A stretch of DNA of 64,000 nucleotides from Nanoperiomorbus sp963544155 (GTDB lineage: Bacteria; Patescibacteriota; Saccharimonadia; Saccharimonadales; Saccharimonadaceae): positions 8,843-72,842 of the forward strand of contig CAUUDW010000004.1 of assembly GCA_963544155.1 (NCBI GenBank), given 5' to 3'. Below are positions 37,498 to 47,290 of the stretch, in pieces (position 1 is the first letter of the stretch; each line of letters starts with the position of its first letter). The notes below the pieces were generated by a model. The model was not told where the DNA came from and ran no database searches. It saw nothing but the letters and a program-made list of their open reading frames with translations. The translations under genes and the position numbers were made by a program.

Positions 37498-38091
37498 ATG
37501 ACAAAAAGTAAAACGATTTACTTCGTTACCTCTAACCGGCGTAAGTTTGCTAGTCTAAAGAAGCTCCTTCAGCCGCTCGACATTGACCTTCGGCAACTTG
37601 ACTACGACTTTGACGAGGGTCGCAGCCTGGACATTCGGTCAATCGCCGAAGACAAGCTGGCTCAGGCCAAGAAAGCTTTTCCCGGTAAGCACCTGATCGT
37701 TGACGACCGTGGCTTCTTCATCCCGGCACTAAAAGGCTTTCCGGGGCCATTTGTTAAGTTGCTACTTGATAGTTTTAGCTACCCAGGAGTCATCAAACTG
37801 ATGCAGGATGAGACCGACCGTCGTGCCATCTTCTCTTTTGCGGTCGGTTATTTTGACGGTACAAAAGACCATATTTTTGTTGCTGATGAGGAAGGCTTTA
37901 TCACCGATAAGCCCCGTGGCAATAATCTGCACGGTTGGACGGAATTGCTATATATCTATGGTCACCCCAGTTTCCCGGGACGTAGCCTAGCTGAGCTAAA
38001 CGACAGTGAATGGCAAGAGTATCTAGCGGCAATTGAGGATGTAGACGCTTTTGTTCTACTAAGAGATTATCTGTCGAGTAAAAAGACTTAG
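37498..38091 (+). CDS. HAM1/RdgB-family NTP pyrophosphatase (second member)
   Basis: The 197-residue protein has YFVTSNRRKFASLKKL (family TxNxxK), IAEDKLAQAKKAFPG, LIVDDRGFFIPALKGFPGPFVK (family DDSGL..ALxGxPG) and SFAVGYFDG. It should hydrolyse non-canonical purine triphosphates. It is closer to classic RdgB/HAM1 at the N-terminus than the protein at 25239. Having two members in a reduced genome suggests different substrates, or a base-modification/defence role for one. Start is ATG 37498, leaderless type. Confidence 0.87.
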   Translation: MTKSKTIYFVTSNRRKFASLKKLLQPLDIDLRQLDYDFDEGRSLDIRSIAEDKLAQAKKAFPGKHLIVDDRGFFIPALKGFPGPFVKLLLDSFSYPGVIKLMQDETDRRAIFSFAVGYFDGTKDHIFVADEEGFITDKPRGNNLHGWTELLYIYGHPSFPGRSLAELNDSEWQEYLAAIEDVDAFVLLRDYLSSKKT

Positions 38092-38178
38092 ATTTATTCA
38101 TTTTACCTCGATAGCCGGTCAAGGCACTTGAACTTTATAGCCATAATCGGTAAGATACATGTTAGGAAAGAGAGGGAT

Positions 38179-39600
38179 ATGGGGATAGTAATTATTAATG
38201 GCAAGCGCTACGACTCGGTTACAGGACTGATGCTATCTGATCGGCGAGACGAGCTAGAGCTAGCTTCATCCGAGACTAACCGGCTAGATCAAATAAATCG
38301 GACTAATAGAGCAGATCGGGCAAGTCGAGCTAAACCTAAGGTAGATGACACTCCGCCAGTCTGGGTTGGCAGTTACATTGACGGTGGCAGTGAAGATAGT
38401 CAAGCAGAAAGTGACGCCGGTGAGACCATCGCCGTTCGCCAGGCTAAGGCTCAGTCAAGCCCCACCAAAGCCCCTGAGCCAGACAGCACCAAGCAGGCAA
38501 GCGACCACTTGGCTGATTATGTAGAGCTATTTACGCCAGCTGACGATGAGGATACCGACAGCAGGGCAGAGCGAGTAGAGGCGGAAAGGGCAGAACAGGC
38601 AGTTGCCATTGCCAATCCAACCGTGGTACATTCGCCACTTCGGCTCCAGTCCGCTCGACGAATTATCCAGGCCTCCCGCACTCTGAACCGTCGTTTCGTT
38701 AGGAAGCCTCTGCGGGAGACAGGCGAGTACGCCGAGTCGATCGCCGTACGACACATCAAGCAGGTCAAAGCTAGCGCCATCATTGAGTCAGCCAGGTCAG
38801 TCAACGATATCCCCGACGAGACCATTGACGAAGTGATCGCTACCACCGAGAGCGACTTCACCCCCGTCTTGACTAAGAGTCAGGCGACCAGCCTAAAGGC
38901 GCTCGCTAGGAAGAGCAGCCATAGCAATCAGCCGAATCCGAGCACTACCACCTCCAAAGATACTCAGGTTGAAGATGCTACCGACGACCAATCGGCACTC
39001 AATCTCAGCAAGTTAGCTCCAACCGACTATGACGACCTGATGGATGATCGAATCGACCAGTTAACCAAGATTCTCCAGGCCAGCAATGAGCTGGACCAGC
39101 AAGATCGGACCGTAGCCAAGCGTCGCCTCGGTCAGCCAAAGAAGCATCGTTTCCGCTTCTCCACCATCATGGCGACGGCCGGAGCGATGGCAATCATCGT
39201 CGGGCTGGGTGTCTACATCTCCTTGCCGACCATATCCGTCAAGCTGGCAGCCAGTCGAGCCGGCATCAACGCTAAAAACCCCTACGCTCTGAGTGGCTAT
39301 AGCCTGGATAACAATATCGCCGCTCAGCCCGGCAAAGTAACCATCAGCTACAAGAGCGCCAGCGGCAATGGTGGCTATTCAGTGACTCAGGAAAGCGATA
39401 GGTCAACCACCGATTACGCCTTGCGCCTCAATGTCTCTCGTCAGAACGGCGGCAGCTACCAAGAGATGGACGTCAACGGCAAGACAGTCCTACTCTATGG
39501 CAATAAAGCCACCTGGTTGGCTGGCGATATGCGCTATACCATCGACGGTAGCGACATGATGGATAGCAACCAGCTCCGTAGTATCGTTAAGAGTCTCTAG
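38179..39600 (+). CDS. single-pass membrane protein with KRYDSVTGL N-terminus
   Basis: The product is 473 residues from ATG 38179; GAGAGGG precedes it, and the longer frame from 38128 is less likely. It begins IVIINGKRYDSVTGL, a motif I associate with Saccharibacteria proteins of unknown function. A long acidic/polar disordered part (about 35-330) with stretches of RAxR and DDQ follows. One membrane helix (about 347-370) and an extracytoplasmic domain of about 100 residues (YKSASGNGGYSVTQ...) end the protein. It may be a surface anchor; the partner is unknown. Confidence 0.7.
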   Translation: MGIVIINGKRYDSVTGLMLSDRRDELELASSETNRLDQINRTNRADRASRAKPKVDDTPPVWVGSYIDGGSEDSQAESDAGETIAVRQAKAQSSPTKAPEPDSTKQASDHLADYVELFTPADDEDTDSRAERVEAERAEQAVAIANPTVVHSPLRLQSARRIIQASRTLNRRFVRKPLRETGEYAESIAVRHIKQVKASAIIESARSVNDIPDETIDEVIATTESDFTPVLTKSQATSLKALARKSSHSNQPNPSTTTSKDTQVEDATDDQSALNLSKLAPTDYDDLMDDRIDQLTKILQASNELDQQDRTVAKRRLGQPKKHRFRFSTIMATAGAMAIIVGLGVYISLPTISVKLAASRAGINAKNPYALSGYSLDNNIAAQPGKVTISYKSASGNGGYSVTQESDRSTTDYALRLNVSRQNGGSYQEMDVNGKTVLLYGNKATWLAGDMRYTIDGSDMMDSNQLRSIVKSL

Positions 39601-39648
39601 CTGTAGGAATGCCCAAGCTTGATCTTTAGCTGAAGAGCCTCCCCGTGA

Positions 39649-39654
39649 TAAAAT
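39649..39654 (+). promoter_or_regulatory. -10 box for leaderless der mRNA
   Basis: TAAAAT ends seven bases before ATG 39662. Confidence 0.5.
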
Positions 39655-39661
39655 TAAGTAT

Positions 39662-41062
39662 ATGCCTGGTCGTAAGTTGCCAATCGTCGCCCTGGTAGGG
39701 CGAACTAATGCCGGCAAGTCGTCGCTCTTTAACCGACTGATTGGTCGACGTGATGCTGTAGTGGCCAGAGAAGCCGGCACTACTCGTGACTCAATTTACC
39801 GCCGGATTGACCGGTCGCAGGGGTCTTTTATCTTGGTCGATACCGCCGGACTGAAAGATGACCCTACTGATGATTTCGAGGCAAGCATCCAAGACCAGGT
39901 GGCTGATGCTATTACCTCGGCTGACCTGATCCTACTGATCAAGGACTCGACCGAAGATGCTACCGCTGATGATCGTAAGCTGGCCAAGCAGATTCTGCGC
40001 TCGACCAAGCCGGTGGTGCTAGTCCTCAATAAGATTGATATCGCTGAGCATTTTCCTCTAGAGAATTATCTCTGCCTCGGCATCAAAGACATTATCCCGG
40101 TGAGCGCCGAGCACAACCGACACATTGACCGGCTGGAACGCTTTATCATCAGCCATATTCCTCATGTTCACGCTAAAGCAGTCAATGAGCAAATTAAGGT
40201 TGCCCTGATCGGTCGCCCTAACGCCGGCAAGTCATATCTCTTTAATACTCTAGCCGGTAAACAGCAGGCGGTCGTCGCTAATGTCGCCGGCACCACAAGG
40301 GATATTAACCGAGTCGAAGTACGCTATCACGGCAAGACCATTGAGCTGCTTGACACCGCCGGAGTGCGGCGCAAAGGCAAGGTAGAGCAGGGGATTGAGC
40401 AGTTCAGTGTCCTCCGCACCGCTAGCGCCATTGAAGAGGCAGACATTTGCCTGCTACTGATGGATGTAAATGAGCTCAACACCTCGCTTGACGCCAGGTT
40501 AGCCGGGCAGATTATCGACGCCGGTAAGGGCTTAGTGATAGTCGTCAGCAAATGGGACTCTGTCATCGGCAAAGATGCCTACACCAGGGACGCTCTAGCC
40601 CCCGGCATCAGTCGCACTTTTGATTTTGCCTCATGGGCACCGCTCATTTTTACCTCGTCGACGACCGGACAAAATGTAGCCAAGATCTACGATCTGATCC
40701 TATCTATCGACGCCGAGCGTCAGCGTACCGTTCCGACCGGTCAGCTTAACGACTGCCTGCACCGAGCCATCACCAAGCACAAGCCGGCAGGACTGAAAAA
40801 CACTCATCCCCGCCTGCGCTACGCCGTTCAGACCGACGTGAATCCACCTTGGTTTGTCATTTACGGTAGCAACCTTAAGTTTATTCACTGGTCGTACAAG
40901 CGCTACCTGGAGAATTGCTGGCGAGAGAGCTTCGGCTTTAACGGCACCGCTATCAAGTTCAGCTTCCGAGATGAGAAGCAGATCAAAGCTAACCGAGAAC
41001 GCCTGGCTAATGGTAAACTGGTTATTGATAAGAAGTCCGGCAATAAGCGCAAGACATTATGA
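39662..41062 (+). CDS. der: ribosome-biogenesis GTPase Der (EngA)
   Basis: The 466-residue protein has two tandem GTPase domains, the hallmark of Der. Domain 1 has GRTNAGKSS (13-21), DTAG and NKID; domain 2 has GRPNAGKSY, DTAGVRRKGK and SKWD. A KH-like C-terminal domain (PPWFVIYGSNLKFIHWSYKRYLEN) binds RNA. It acts in 50S subunit assembly. Its C-terminus is slightly extended and basic. The gene ends ten bases before the first DUF2207 gene, so read-through is likely. Confidence 0.95.
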   Translation: MPGRKLPIVALVGRTNAGKSSLFNRLIGRRDAVVAREAGTTRDSIYRRIDRSQGSFILVDTAGLKDDPTDDFEASIQDQVADAITSADLILLIKDSTEDATADDRKLAKQILRSTKPVVLVLNKIDIAEHFPLENYLCLGIKDIIPVSAEHNRHIDRLERFIISHIPHVHAKAVNEQIKVALIGRPNAGKSYLFNTLAGKQQAVVANVAGTTRDINRVEVRYHGKTIELLDTAGVRRKGKVEQGIEQFSVLRTASAIEEADICLLLMDVNELNTSLDARLAGQIIDAGKGLVIVVSKWDSVIGKDAYTRDALAPGISRTFDFASWAPLIFTSSTTGQNVAKIYDLILSIDAERQRTVPTGQLNDCLHRAITKHKPAGLKNTHPRLRYAVQTDVNPPWFVIYGSNLKFIHWSYKRYLENCWRESFGFNGTAIKFSFRDEKQIKANRERLANGKLVIDKKSGNKRKTL

Positions 41063-41072
41063 AGGAGGGAAG

Positions 41073-43133
41073 ATGAGAAAAGTCCGCAAGATCTTAGGAA
41101 CGATAGCCAAGTCAGTCGTCGTCTTAGCACTCGTTTTATCTTCGACCGGGCTGACGGCCCAGGCCGCTCCCGCCGACAATCTGGACAGTCAGATTAACCG
41201 GGCTATCGAGCGGGCAAACAACCAAAGCGGTGTCTCGGCCGGACAAGAAGGTGATAGTCCCACTAGTACCGGTGGTCGCTCCGGCAACCTTAGCTCCGAT
41301 AGTGGCACCTCGACCGGCTCCGGCGCCCGCCGAGACGACCCGACTCTGCTCAGGTATCCCTACGTCATCAACAACTACGATGTCAAGGTCAGCGTCAATA
41401 AATATAACAAGTATCATATCGACGAGACCATCGAGGTCACCTTTAACCAGCCACGCCACGGCATCTTTCGCAGCATCCAGAATGTCAACTATGCACGGCG
41501 ATCCGACGGCTCAGTCTCCCGAATCAATGCCATCGTCACCAACATCCGAGTGCCATCACATCAGTTCGAGACTAAGCGATCAGGCGGTCTGACCAAGCTT
41601 CGCCTCGGCGACAGTCATCGCAATGCCGACAAGCACGAGACCTACCGGATTAGCTACGATTACGATATCGGTCATGACACCCTTGAGAATGCCGACGAGC
41701 TCTACTTTAATATCATCGGCACTAACTGGGAGACCGTGATACAGCACGTCACCTTCGAGATCACCTTGCCCAAGAGCTTTGACAGCAAACCCGGCTTTTC
41801 GTCAGGACACTACGGTAGTTCGGGCACCAATATCGGCAGGTACGCCATCTCAGGTGATAGTATCATCGGTGAGACGACTGAGACGCTCAACCCGAGAGAA
41901 GCTTTGACCATCCGGCTGACCTTGCCGGAGGGCTATTTCGAGATTGATCATAGTCGAGATGCCCTGGGGGTAATCGGCATGATTCTGATGGTGCTGGTCG
42001 GTGCGGCTTACTTCATCATCGCTATTATCAAGCGTCGCCAGGAGCGCTACAAGGTCACGCCGGTAGTGCAGTACGAGCCGCCGGCCGGACTGAACAGTCT
42101 CGAGGTGGCCTTAGTTGACCGGGGCGTTAACATCAGCCAAGACGTCGTCTCGCTCTTGATTTACCTAGCCGACAAAGGCTATATCAAGATCAGCACCAAG
42201 GATAAGAAGGCGAGGCGTGACTTCACGCTGACCAAGCTCAAGGATTACGACGGTAAAAATGAGGCGGAAAAGGAGTTCATGACGGGGCTGTTTAATAGCA
42301 AGCATCCCGACAGCGTCACCAGCAAGCAGCTGAGCAATCAGTTTTACACCACCGTCAACGCCATTATCAGCGCTAGTAAGGATAGCGAGGTCAAGAAGCG
42401 CTATTTCGGCGAGAAAGACCCGCTGCGGGCTAAATTGCTGATCGTTAAGATCTGTGCTTTCGTCGCCCTTCTCATTGGCGCCCTGCTGGGGGTGATCGCT
42501 GCGGTTGGCGTAGTCGAGGAGAATATGCTCTATTCGAGCCTCTTCGTCATATCCGCCATTATCTTTAGCAGTATCGCAACGGTCAATAACGGCAAGAAGT
42601 GGTCGGCCGTCGGAGTAACTATACTGTCGCTCGTATTCGTCAATGCTTCCGTCTTCTTGTGGCGTGACTATTTCAATAGCATCCCACTGATGGTCTGTTG
42701 CGCTATCTCAGCCAGCTTGATCACCATCGCCAGTGCGATTGCTAGCCCGGTCTATCACCGTACCGAGGCAGGCTACAAGCTGAAAGGCGAGATCATGGGC
42801 TTTAAGGAGTTCATCGAGACGGTTGACAAGCCACGCATCGAAGCAATGGTCGAGCAGGATCCGCAGCTCTTCTACCACATCCTGCCGTACGCCTATGCTC
42901 TGGGTGTCTCCAAGGCTTGGGTTAGCCAATTCGAGGGTATCGCCGTCCAGCCTGCCGACTGGTGCGATGTGGCCGGAGCGTACAATTACGCCAGCGTAGT
43001 CAGCTTCATGGATCATGGTATGCCCGCCCTGGCTACCAGCATGGGGGCTACCCCTTCCGGTGGCGCCGCCATCGGTGGTGGCGGAGGTTTTGCCGGCGGT
43101 GGCGTCGGTGGAGGAGGCGGTGGTAGCTGGTAA
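41073..43133 (+). CDS. DUF2207 membrane protein, paralogue 1
   Basis: The product is 686 residues from ATG 41073, with GAAGGAGGG just upstream. An N-terminal signal/anchor (about 8-30) precedes a Ser/Gly-rich linker. The extracellular DUF2207 domain follows (INNYDVKVSVNKYNKYHIDETIEVTF...RHGIFRSI...YRISYDYDIG). Then come a membrane helix (about 300-322), a cytoplasmic part (LNSLEVALVDRG...FTLTKLKDYDGKNEAEKEFM), three further helices, KGEIMGFKEFIETVDKPR, and a Gly-rich tail ending GGGGGGSW. Such proteins are widespread and uncharacterised, perhaps sensors or cell-envelope enzymes. It is the most diverged of three tandem copies. Confidence 0.88.
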   Translation: MRKVRKILGTIAKSVVVLALVLSSTGLTAQAAPADNLDSQINRAIERANNQSGVSAGQEGDSPTSTGGRSGNLSSDSGTSTGSGARRDDPTLLRYPYVINNYDVKVSVNKYNKYHIDETIEVTFNQPRHGIFRSIQNVNYARRSDGSVSRINAIVTNIRVPSHQFETKRSGGLTKLRLGDSHRNADKHETYRISYDYDIGHDTLENADELYFNIIGTNWETVIQHVTFEITLPKSFDSKPGFSSGHYGSSGTNIGRYAISGDSIIGETTETLNPREALTIRLTLPEGYFEIDHSRDALGVIGMILMVLVGAAYFIIAIIKRRQERYKVTPVVQYEPPAGLNSLEVALVDRGVNISQDVVSLLIYLADKGYIKISTKDKKARRDFTLTKLKDYDGKNEAEKEFMTGLFNSKHPDSVTSKQLSNQFYTTVNAIISASKDSEVKKRYFGEKDPLRAKLLIVKICAFVALLIGALLGVIAAVGVVEENMLYSSLFVISAIIFSSIATVNNGKKWSAVGVTILSLVFVNASVFLWRDYFNSIPLMVCCAISASLITIASAIASPVYHRTEAGYKLKGEIMGFKEFIETVDKPRIEAMVEQDPQLFYHILPYAYALGVSKAWVSQFEGIAVQPADWCDVAGAYNYASVVSFMDHGMPALATSMGATPSGGAAIGGGGGFAGGGVGGGGGGSW

Positions 43134-43182
43134 AGTCACTCCGGCCGATCTAACGCTTAAAATAAAATATGAGGGGATGAAG

Positions 43183-45297
43183 ATGAGACTACTACGACGA
43201 ATCACTACACTAATCTTGGCGCTCGTTCTGACGATAGCGACCACTATCATCACACCCGGTCCGGCTAGTGCCAATAGCATAGCGAGCCGACCCGCTAGTG
43301 GGCAGCACCAACAGACTAGCCCCGGTTCGCCTGATTCATCCAGCTCATCGTCCTATTCGCCGACGGGTCATACGACCAATACCAATACGACCACTCCCGG
43401 CACCCCGACTTCCGATCAGTCGTCAGTTGAGCCGGCTCAGCCGACCACCAGTCGTAGCGACGCTAAAGCACCTGATGATGAGATATCTGACGACGAGTCA
43501 AGCGATGTTGACCCTTACGTCATCGATGCTTACGACGTCAAGGCTACAGTAGATAAATACAACAAGCTCCATATTGAAGAGACGATCAAGGCCACCTTCA
43601 ACAAGTATCGCCATGGCATCATTCGCACTATCAATAAAATTAATCACGTAGCCAGAGTCAATGGTTCGAAATCTACCGTCTACGCCATCATTAGTAATGT
43701 CAAAGTATCCAGCCACAGCTCCGCCGTTCGGGAAGGCGGCGACAGCACCTCCATCAAGCTTGGCAGTTCTCTCACCTATGCCAAGCGTCACGAGACCTAT
43801 CGCCTCAGCTACGACTACGATCTGGGGACTGATCCGCTCGGCAGCAGCGATGAGTTTTACTTTAATATCATCGGCACCGGCTGGAATACTAATATCGGGA
43901 GAGCCACCTTCCGCATCACTATGCCCGAAAAGTTCAGTAAGAAGCCCGGCTTCTCGACCGGCTCTTACGGCGAACGTAGCGGTAGTGACATCGTCAAATA
44001 CAATGTCAACGGTCGGGTAATTACCGGCCACACCACCGGCAGGCTGCTCGCCGGCGAGGCGCTGACCATCCGGCTGGAATTGCCACAGGGCTATTTCAAG
44101 CTGGATCCGGTCAAGACGACGATAGCCAAGCTCGTCTTCATCGTACCAGTGATTACTGGCATCATCGCCCTAGTGCTTTCGATCATGATCCTGAAAAAGG
44201 AAAAGAGCAAGTCGACGAAGGTCATCCAATACACCGCCCCCGACGGACTGAATAGCCTTGAACTTGCCTTCGCTAATGACAATACCATTCCTTACAAGAA
44301 TGCCGCCTCAATGGTAGTCTATTTGGCCAATAAGGGCTATCTGACGATTGACATTGATGGTGAGAACTTCACCCTGACTAAGCTAAAAGATTATGATGGT
44401 CAGAATGAGTCGGAGCGGATCTTTATGAATGGGTTGTTTAATAGTGATCACCCTAGCAAGGTAGCTAAGGCGGAACTGGAAGGGGAGTTTTATAAGACCG
44501 TATCTGCTGCGATTCTGACTATCAGTAGAGGTCGGCTGAAAACTAAGTATTTCGAGAAGCACAACCGAGTCAAGATTCTCCTCAAGGTGATCCAATGGGT
44601 TGCCATCGCCATCCTGCTGATTTGCGCCGGCTTAGCCACCTTGCTAGAACAAAATCCCAGCGAAGCGCTGGGCAGCATGGCTTTTATAATCGCCTTCACA
44701 GTCTTCCCCCTATTCTTCGTATTACAACCAACCACCAAGCAGTTCAGCCCGGTATTTACCAAGATATTATGCATCATCGTCGCTATCACCCCTGCCGTCG
44801 TCTTACAGGCATTATACTTCCGCTATCCGACAGCTATAACCACCGGTATATCATCAATCTTTATCATGATCGGTGCCTATATCACCCGAGATGTCATCAC
44901 CAGAACCGAGGATGGCTATCGCATCAAGGGCGAGATCATGGGCTTTAAGGAGTTCATCGAGACGGTCGATAAGCCACGCCTGGAGGCGCTCCTCGCTGAG
45001 ACGCCGACTCTTTTCTACGACGTCATACCTTACGCCTACGTCCTGGGGGTGCATAAGAAATGGGTCGACAAGTTTGAAGGTATAGCCCTTCAGCCGGCAG
45101 ACTGGTACAGCTCCAGCGAAGCCTTCAGCTACGGCATCATGGCAAGCTTCGTCACCGAAGGGCTAGCCGGGATGTCGGCCAGTTTTAGTGGCTACTCCTC
45201 TGCGATAAACCTAATAACAGACTCCTTGAGCGATGGTTCAGGTGGCGGTGGCTTCTCGGGCGGCGGCTCAGGCGGTGGCGGAGGCAGCGACTGGTAG
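43183..45297 (+). CDS. DUF2207 membrane protein, paralogue 2
   Basis: The product is 704 residues from ATG 43183; an ATG six bases earlier is too close to the GAGGGG site. It has the same plan as the first copy. The linker between signal anchor and extracellular domain is longer (about residues 25-110) and rich in Ser/Thr/Pro. The tail ends GGGSGGGGGSDW. A 213-bp segment (44296-44508) and a 110-bp segment (44998-45107) are almost identical to copy 3, much more so than flanking regions, which points to gene conversion. Confidence 0.88.
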   Translation: MRLLRRITTLILALVLTIATTIITPGPASANSIASRPASGQHQQTSPGSPDSSSSSSYSPTGHTTNTNTTTPGTPTSDQSSVEPAQPTTSRSDAKAPDDEISDDESSDVDPYVIDAYDVKATVDKYNKLHIEETIKATFNKYRHGIIRTINKINHVARVNGSKSTVYAIISNVKVSSHSSAVREGGDSTSIKLGSSLTYAKRHETYRLSYDYDLGTDPLGSSDEFYFNIIGTGWNTNIGRATFRITMPEKFSKKPGFSTGSYGERSGSDIVKYNVNGRVITGHTTGRLLAGEALTIRLELPQGYFKLDPVKTTIAKLVFIVPVITGIIALVLSIMILKKEKSKSTKVIQYTAPDGLNSLELAFANDNTIPYKNAASMVVYLANKGYLTIDIDGENFTLTKLKDYDGQNESERIFMNGLFNSDHPSKVAKAELEGEFYKTVSAAILTISRGRLKTKYFEKHNRVKILLKVIQWVAIAILLICAGLATLLEQNPSEALGSMAFIIAFTVFPLFFVLQPTTKQFSPVFTKILCIIVAITPAVVLQALYFRYPTAITTGISSIFIMIGAYITRDVITRTEDGYRIKGEIMGFKEFIETVDKPRLEALLAETPTLFYDVIPYAYVLGVHKKWVDKFEGIALQPADWYSSSEAFSYGIMASFVTEGLAGMSASFSGYSSAINLITDSLSDGSGGGGFSGGGSGGGGGSDW

Positions 45298-45342
45298 GCG
45301 GATCCGGTCAGCTAAGCGTATAATGACCTTAAGGAGGGGAGT

Positions 45343-47286
45343 ATGAGATTGTTGCAACGAATAAAGGTATTTGGTCTAATCATCGTTCTCACGATAGCAT
45401 CTATCGTAACCATGGCTAGCCCGGCTGGCGCCACCGGGACACCGAATACGAATGGCTCAGGCAGCAGCCAGACCTCAGCTTCTGCTCCGGCGTATACCAT
45501 CGACAACTACGATGTCGACATTACGGTCAATCAGTTTAATCAGCTCCACATTGAGGAGACGATCAAAGCCACTTTTCACCAACAGCGTCACGGCATCGTT
45601 CGTAGCCTGGCTAAAGTCAACTATGTCGCCAGGATGGACGGCTCTAAGTCAACCGTCAACGCCAAGATCAGCAACCTCAAGGTACTAAGCCACCGCTTCA
45701 CCACCAGCGAGAGCAGCAACTTCACTAACATCAAGATAGGTGACCCCAACGCCTATGCTAAGACTAACGAGACTTATCGCCTCAGCTACGACTATGACCT
45801 CGGTAACGACCAGCTAAGCCAGGCTGACGAGTTTTACTTTAATATCATCGGTACCGGCTGGAACACCGGCATCACTAAGGTTGATTTCCATATCACCATG
45901 CCCGAGGAGTTCGACGGCAAGCCGGGCTTTTCGACCGGTGCTTATGGTATGCGTAGCGGCAGTGATATCGTCGAGTATAGCGTCAAAGGCAAGGAGATTA
46001 CCGGTCATACCACCGCTCCACTGACTGCCGAGCAAGCATTAACCATCAGACTGGAGTTGCCACAGGGCTACTTTAAGGAAGATCCTTTCCGGGTTTTCTT
46101 AGCTAAGTATGTCTTCGTCATACCGATCGCCATCAGCATTATCACGCTGATCGCCTCTATCTTTGTCGTGACTCAGGAGAGATACAAGATCACTCCAGTC
46201 GTTCAGTATACCGCCCCGGGCGGGCTAAATAGTCTCGAAGTCGCCTTCGCCGACAAGAGCGAGATCAAGAGGAAGAATGCCGCCTCAATGGTAGTCTACT
46301 TAGCCAATAAGGGCTATCTGACGATTGACATTGATGGTGAGAACTTCACTCTGACTAAGCTAAAAGATTATGATGGTCAGAATGAGTCGGAGCGGATCTT
46401 TATGAATGGGTTGTTTAATAGTGATCACCCTAGCAAGGTAGCTAAGGCGGAACTGGAGGGGGAGTTTTATAAGACCGTATCTGCTACTATCTCTACTATC
46501 AGCCGAGGTCACCTCAAGACTGATCTCTTCGCTAAGAAGAGCCTCACCAAGACACTGCTACGTCTCGGCCGGGTAGTCACTCTGGCTATTATCCTGGCTT
46601 GCGCTTGCTTTGCCACCACTCTAGAAGACAATCCCGAAAAATCGCTGATGCTACTACTGGGCAGTCTCTCACTCTTGATCGTACCGATGGCTCTGATGCT
46701 TCAGCCAACCGATTGGCAGATTAGTGCTATGATCTCAAAGGGGTTCGGCATCCTGATCTTCTTGGTACCGGTCTTCGCCATCAGTTTGTTTGCCCATAAG
46801 CAACCCATCATCGCCGTCACCACCGTAGCGATAACCATCTTGACCATTGGCGCCCGCCTCACCAGCAGTATCAAACCTAGAACTAAAGACGGCTACCGGG
46901 TCAAGGGCGAGATCATGGGCTTTAAGGAGTTTATTGAGATAGTTGATAAGCCTCGCCTGGAGGCACTCTTAGCCGAGACGCCGACCCTTTTCTACGACGT
47001 CATACCTTACGCCTACGTCCTGGGGGTGCATAAGAAATGGGTCGACAAGTTTGAAGGTATAGCCCTCCAGCCGGCAGACTGGTATGACTCGAGCGAGACA
47101 TTTAGCTACAGCACTATGGCGGACTTCGTCACCGACGGCTTATCTGAGATGTCAGCCAGCATAGCCTCATCACCTGATTCTAATAGCGGCGGCTTCTCCA
47201 GTAGCGGCTATTCGGGCGGTAGTTCCGACGGCGGCGGTGGCTTCTCGGGTGGCGGCTCAGGCGGCGGCGGCGGTAGTGACTGGTAA
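45343..47286 (+). CDS. DUF2207 membrane protein, paralogue 3
   Basis: This 647-residue copy has AAGGAGGGG seven bases before ATG 45343. It has the shortest linker after the signal anchor, the same extracellular DUF2207 domain, helices near 255-277 and 400-480, the conserved KGEIMGFKEFIE block and an unusually long Gly/Ser tail ending GGGGGSDW. Segments 46273-46485 and 46975-47084 match copy 2 nearly exactly. Three consecutive SD-led copies downstream of der suggest paralogues expressed together, possibly as a hetero-oligomer. Confidence 0.88.
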   Translation: MRLLQRIKVFGLIIVLTIASIVTMASPAGATGTPNTNGSGSSQTSASAPAYTIDNYDVDITVNQFNQLHIEETIKATFHQQRHGIVRSLAKVNYVARMDGSKSTVNAKISNLKVLSHRFTTSESSNFTNIKIGDPNAYAKTNETYRLSYDYDLGNDQLSQADEFYFNIIGTGWNTGITKVDFHITMPEEFDGKPGFSTGAYGMRSGSDIVEYSVKGKEITGHTTAPLTAEQALTIRLELPQGYFKEDPFRVFLAKYVFVIPIAISIITLIASIFVVTQERYKITPVVQYTAPGGLNSLEVAFADKSEIKRKNAASMVVYLANKGYLTIDIDGENFTLTKLKDYDGQNESERIFMNGLFNSDHPSKVAKAELEGEFYKTVSATISTISRGHLKTDLFAKKSLTKTLLRLGRVVTLAIILACACFATTLEDNPEKSLMLLLGSLSLLIVPMALMLQPTDWQISAMISKGFGILIFLVPVFAISLFAHKQPIIAVTTVAITILTIGARLTSSIKPRTKDGYRVKGEIMGFKEFIEIVDKPRLEALLAETPTLFYDVIPYAYVLGVHKKWVDKFEGIALQPADWYDSSETFSYSTMADFVTDGLSEMSASIASSPDSNSGGFSSSGYSGGSSDGGGGFSGGGSGGGGGSDW

Positions 47287-47290
47287 TACG

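Noticed and set aside
40854..41072. 73-residue extension before the first DUF2207 protein
   Set aside because: It overlaps the end of der in another frame; the signal anchor and GGAGGG site place the start at 41073.
41073..43133. Gly-rich C-terminus as an assembly frameshift
   Set aside because: All three paralogues end in a similar Gly/Ser run followed by SW or SDW, so the tail is a genuine family feature.
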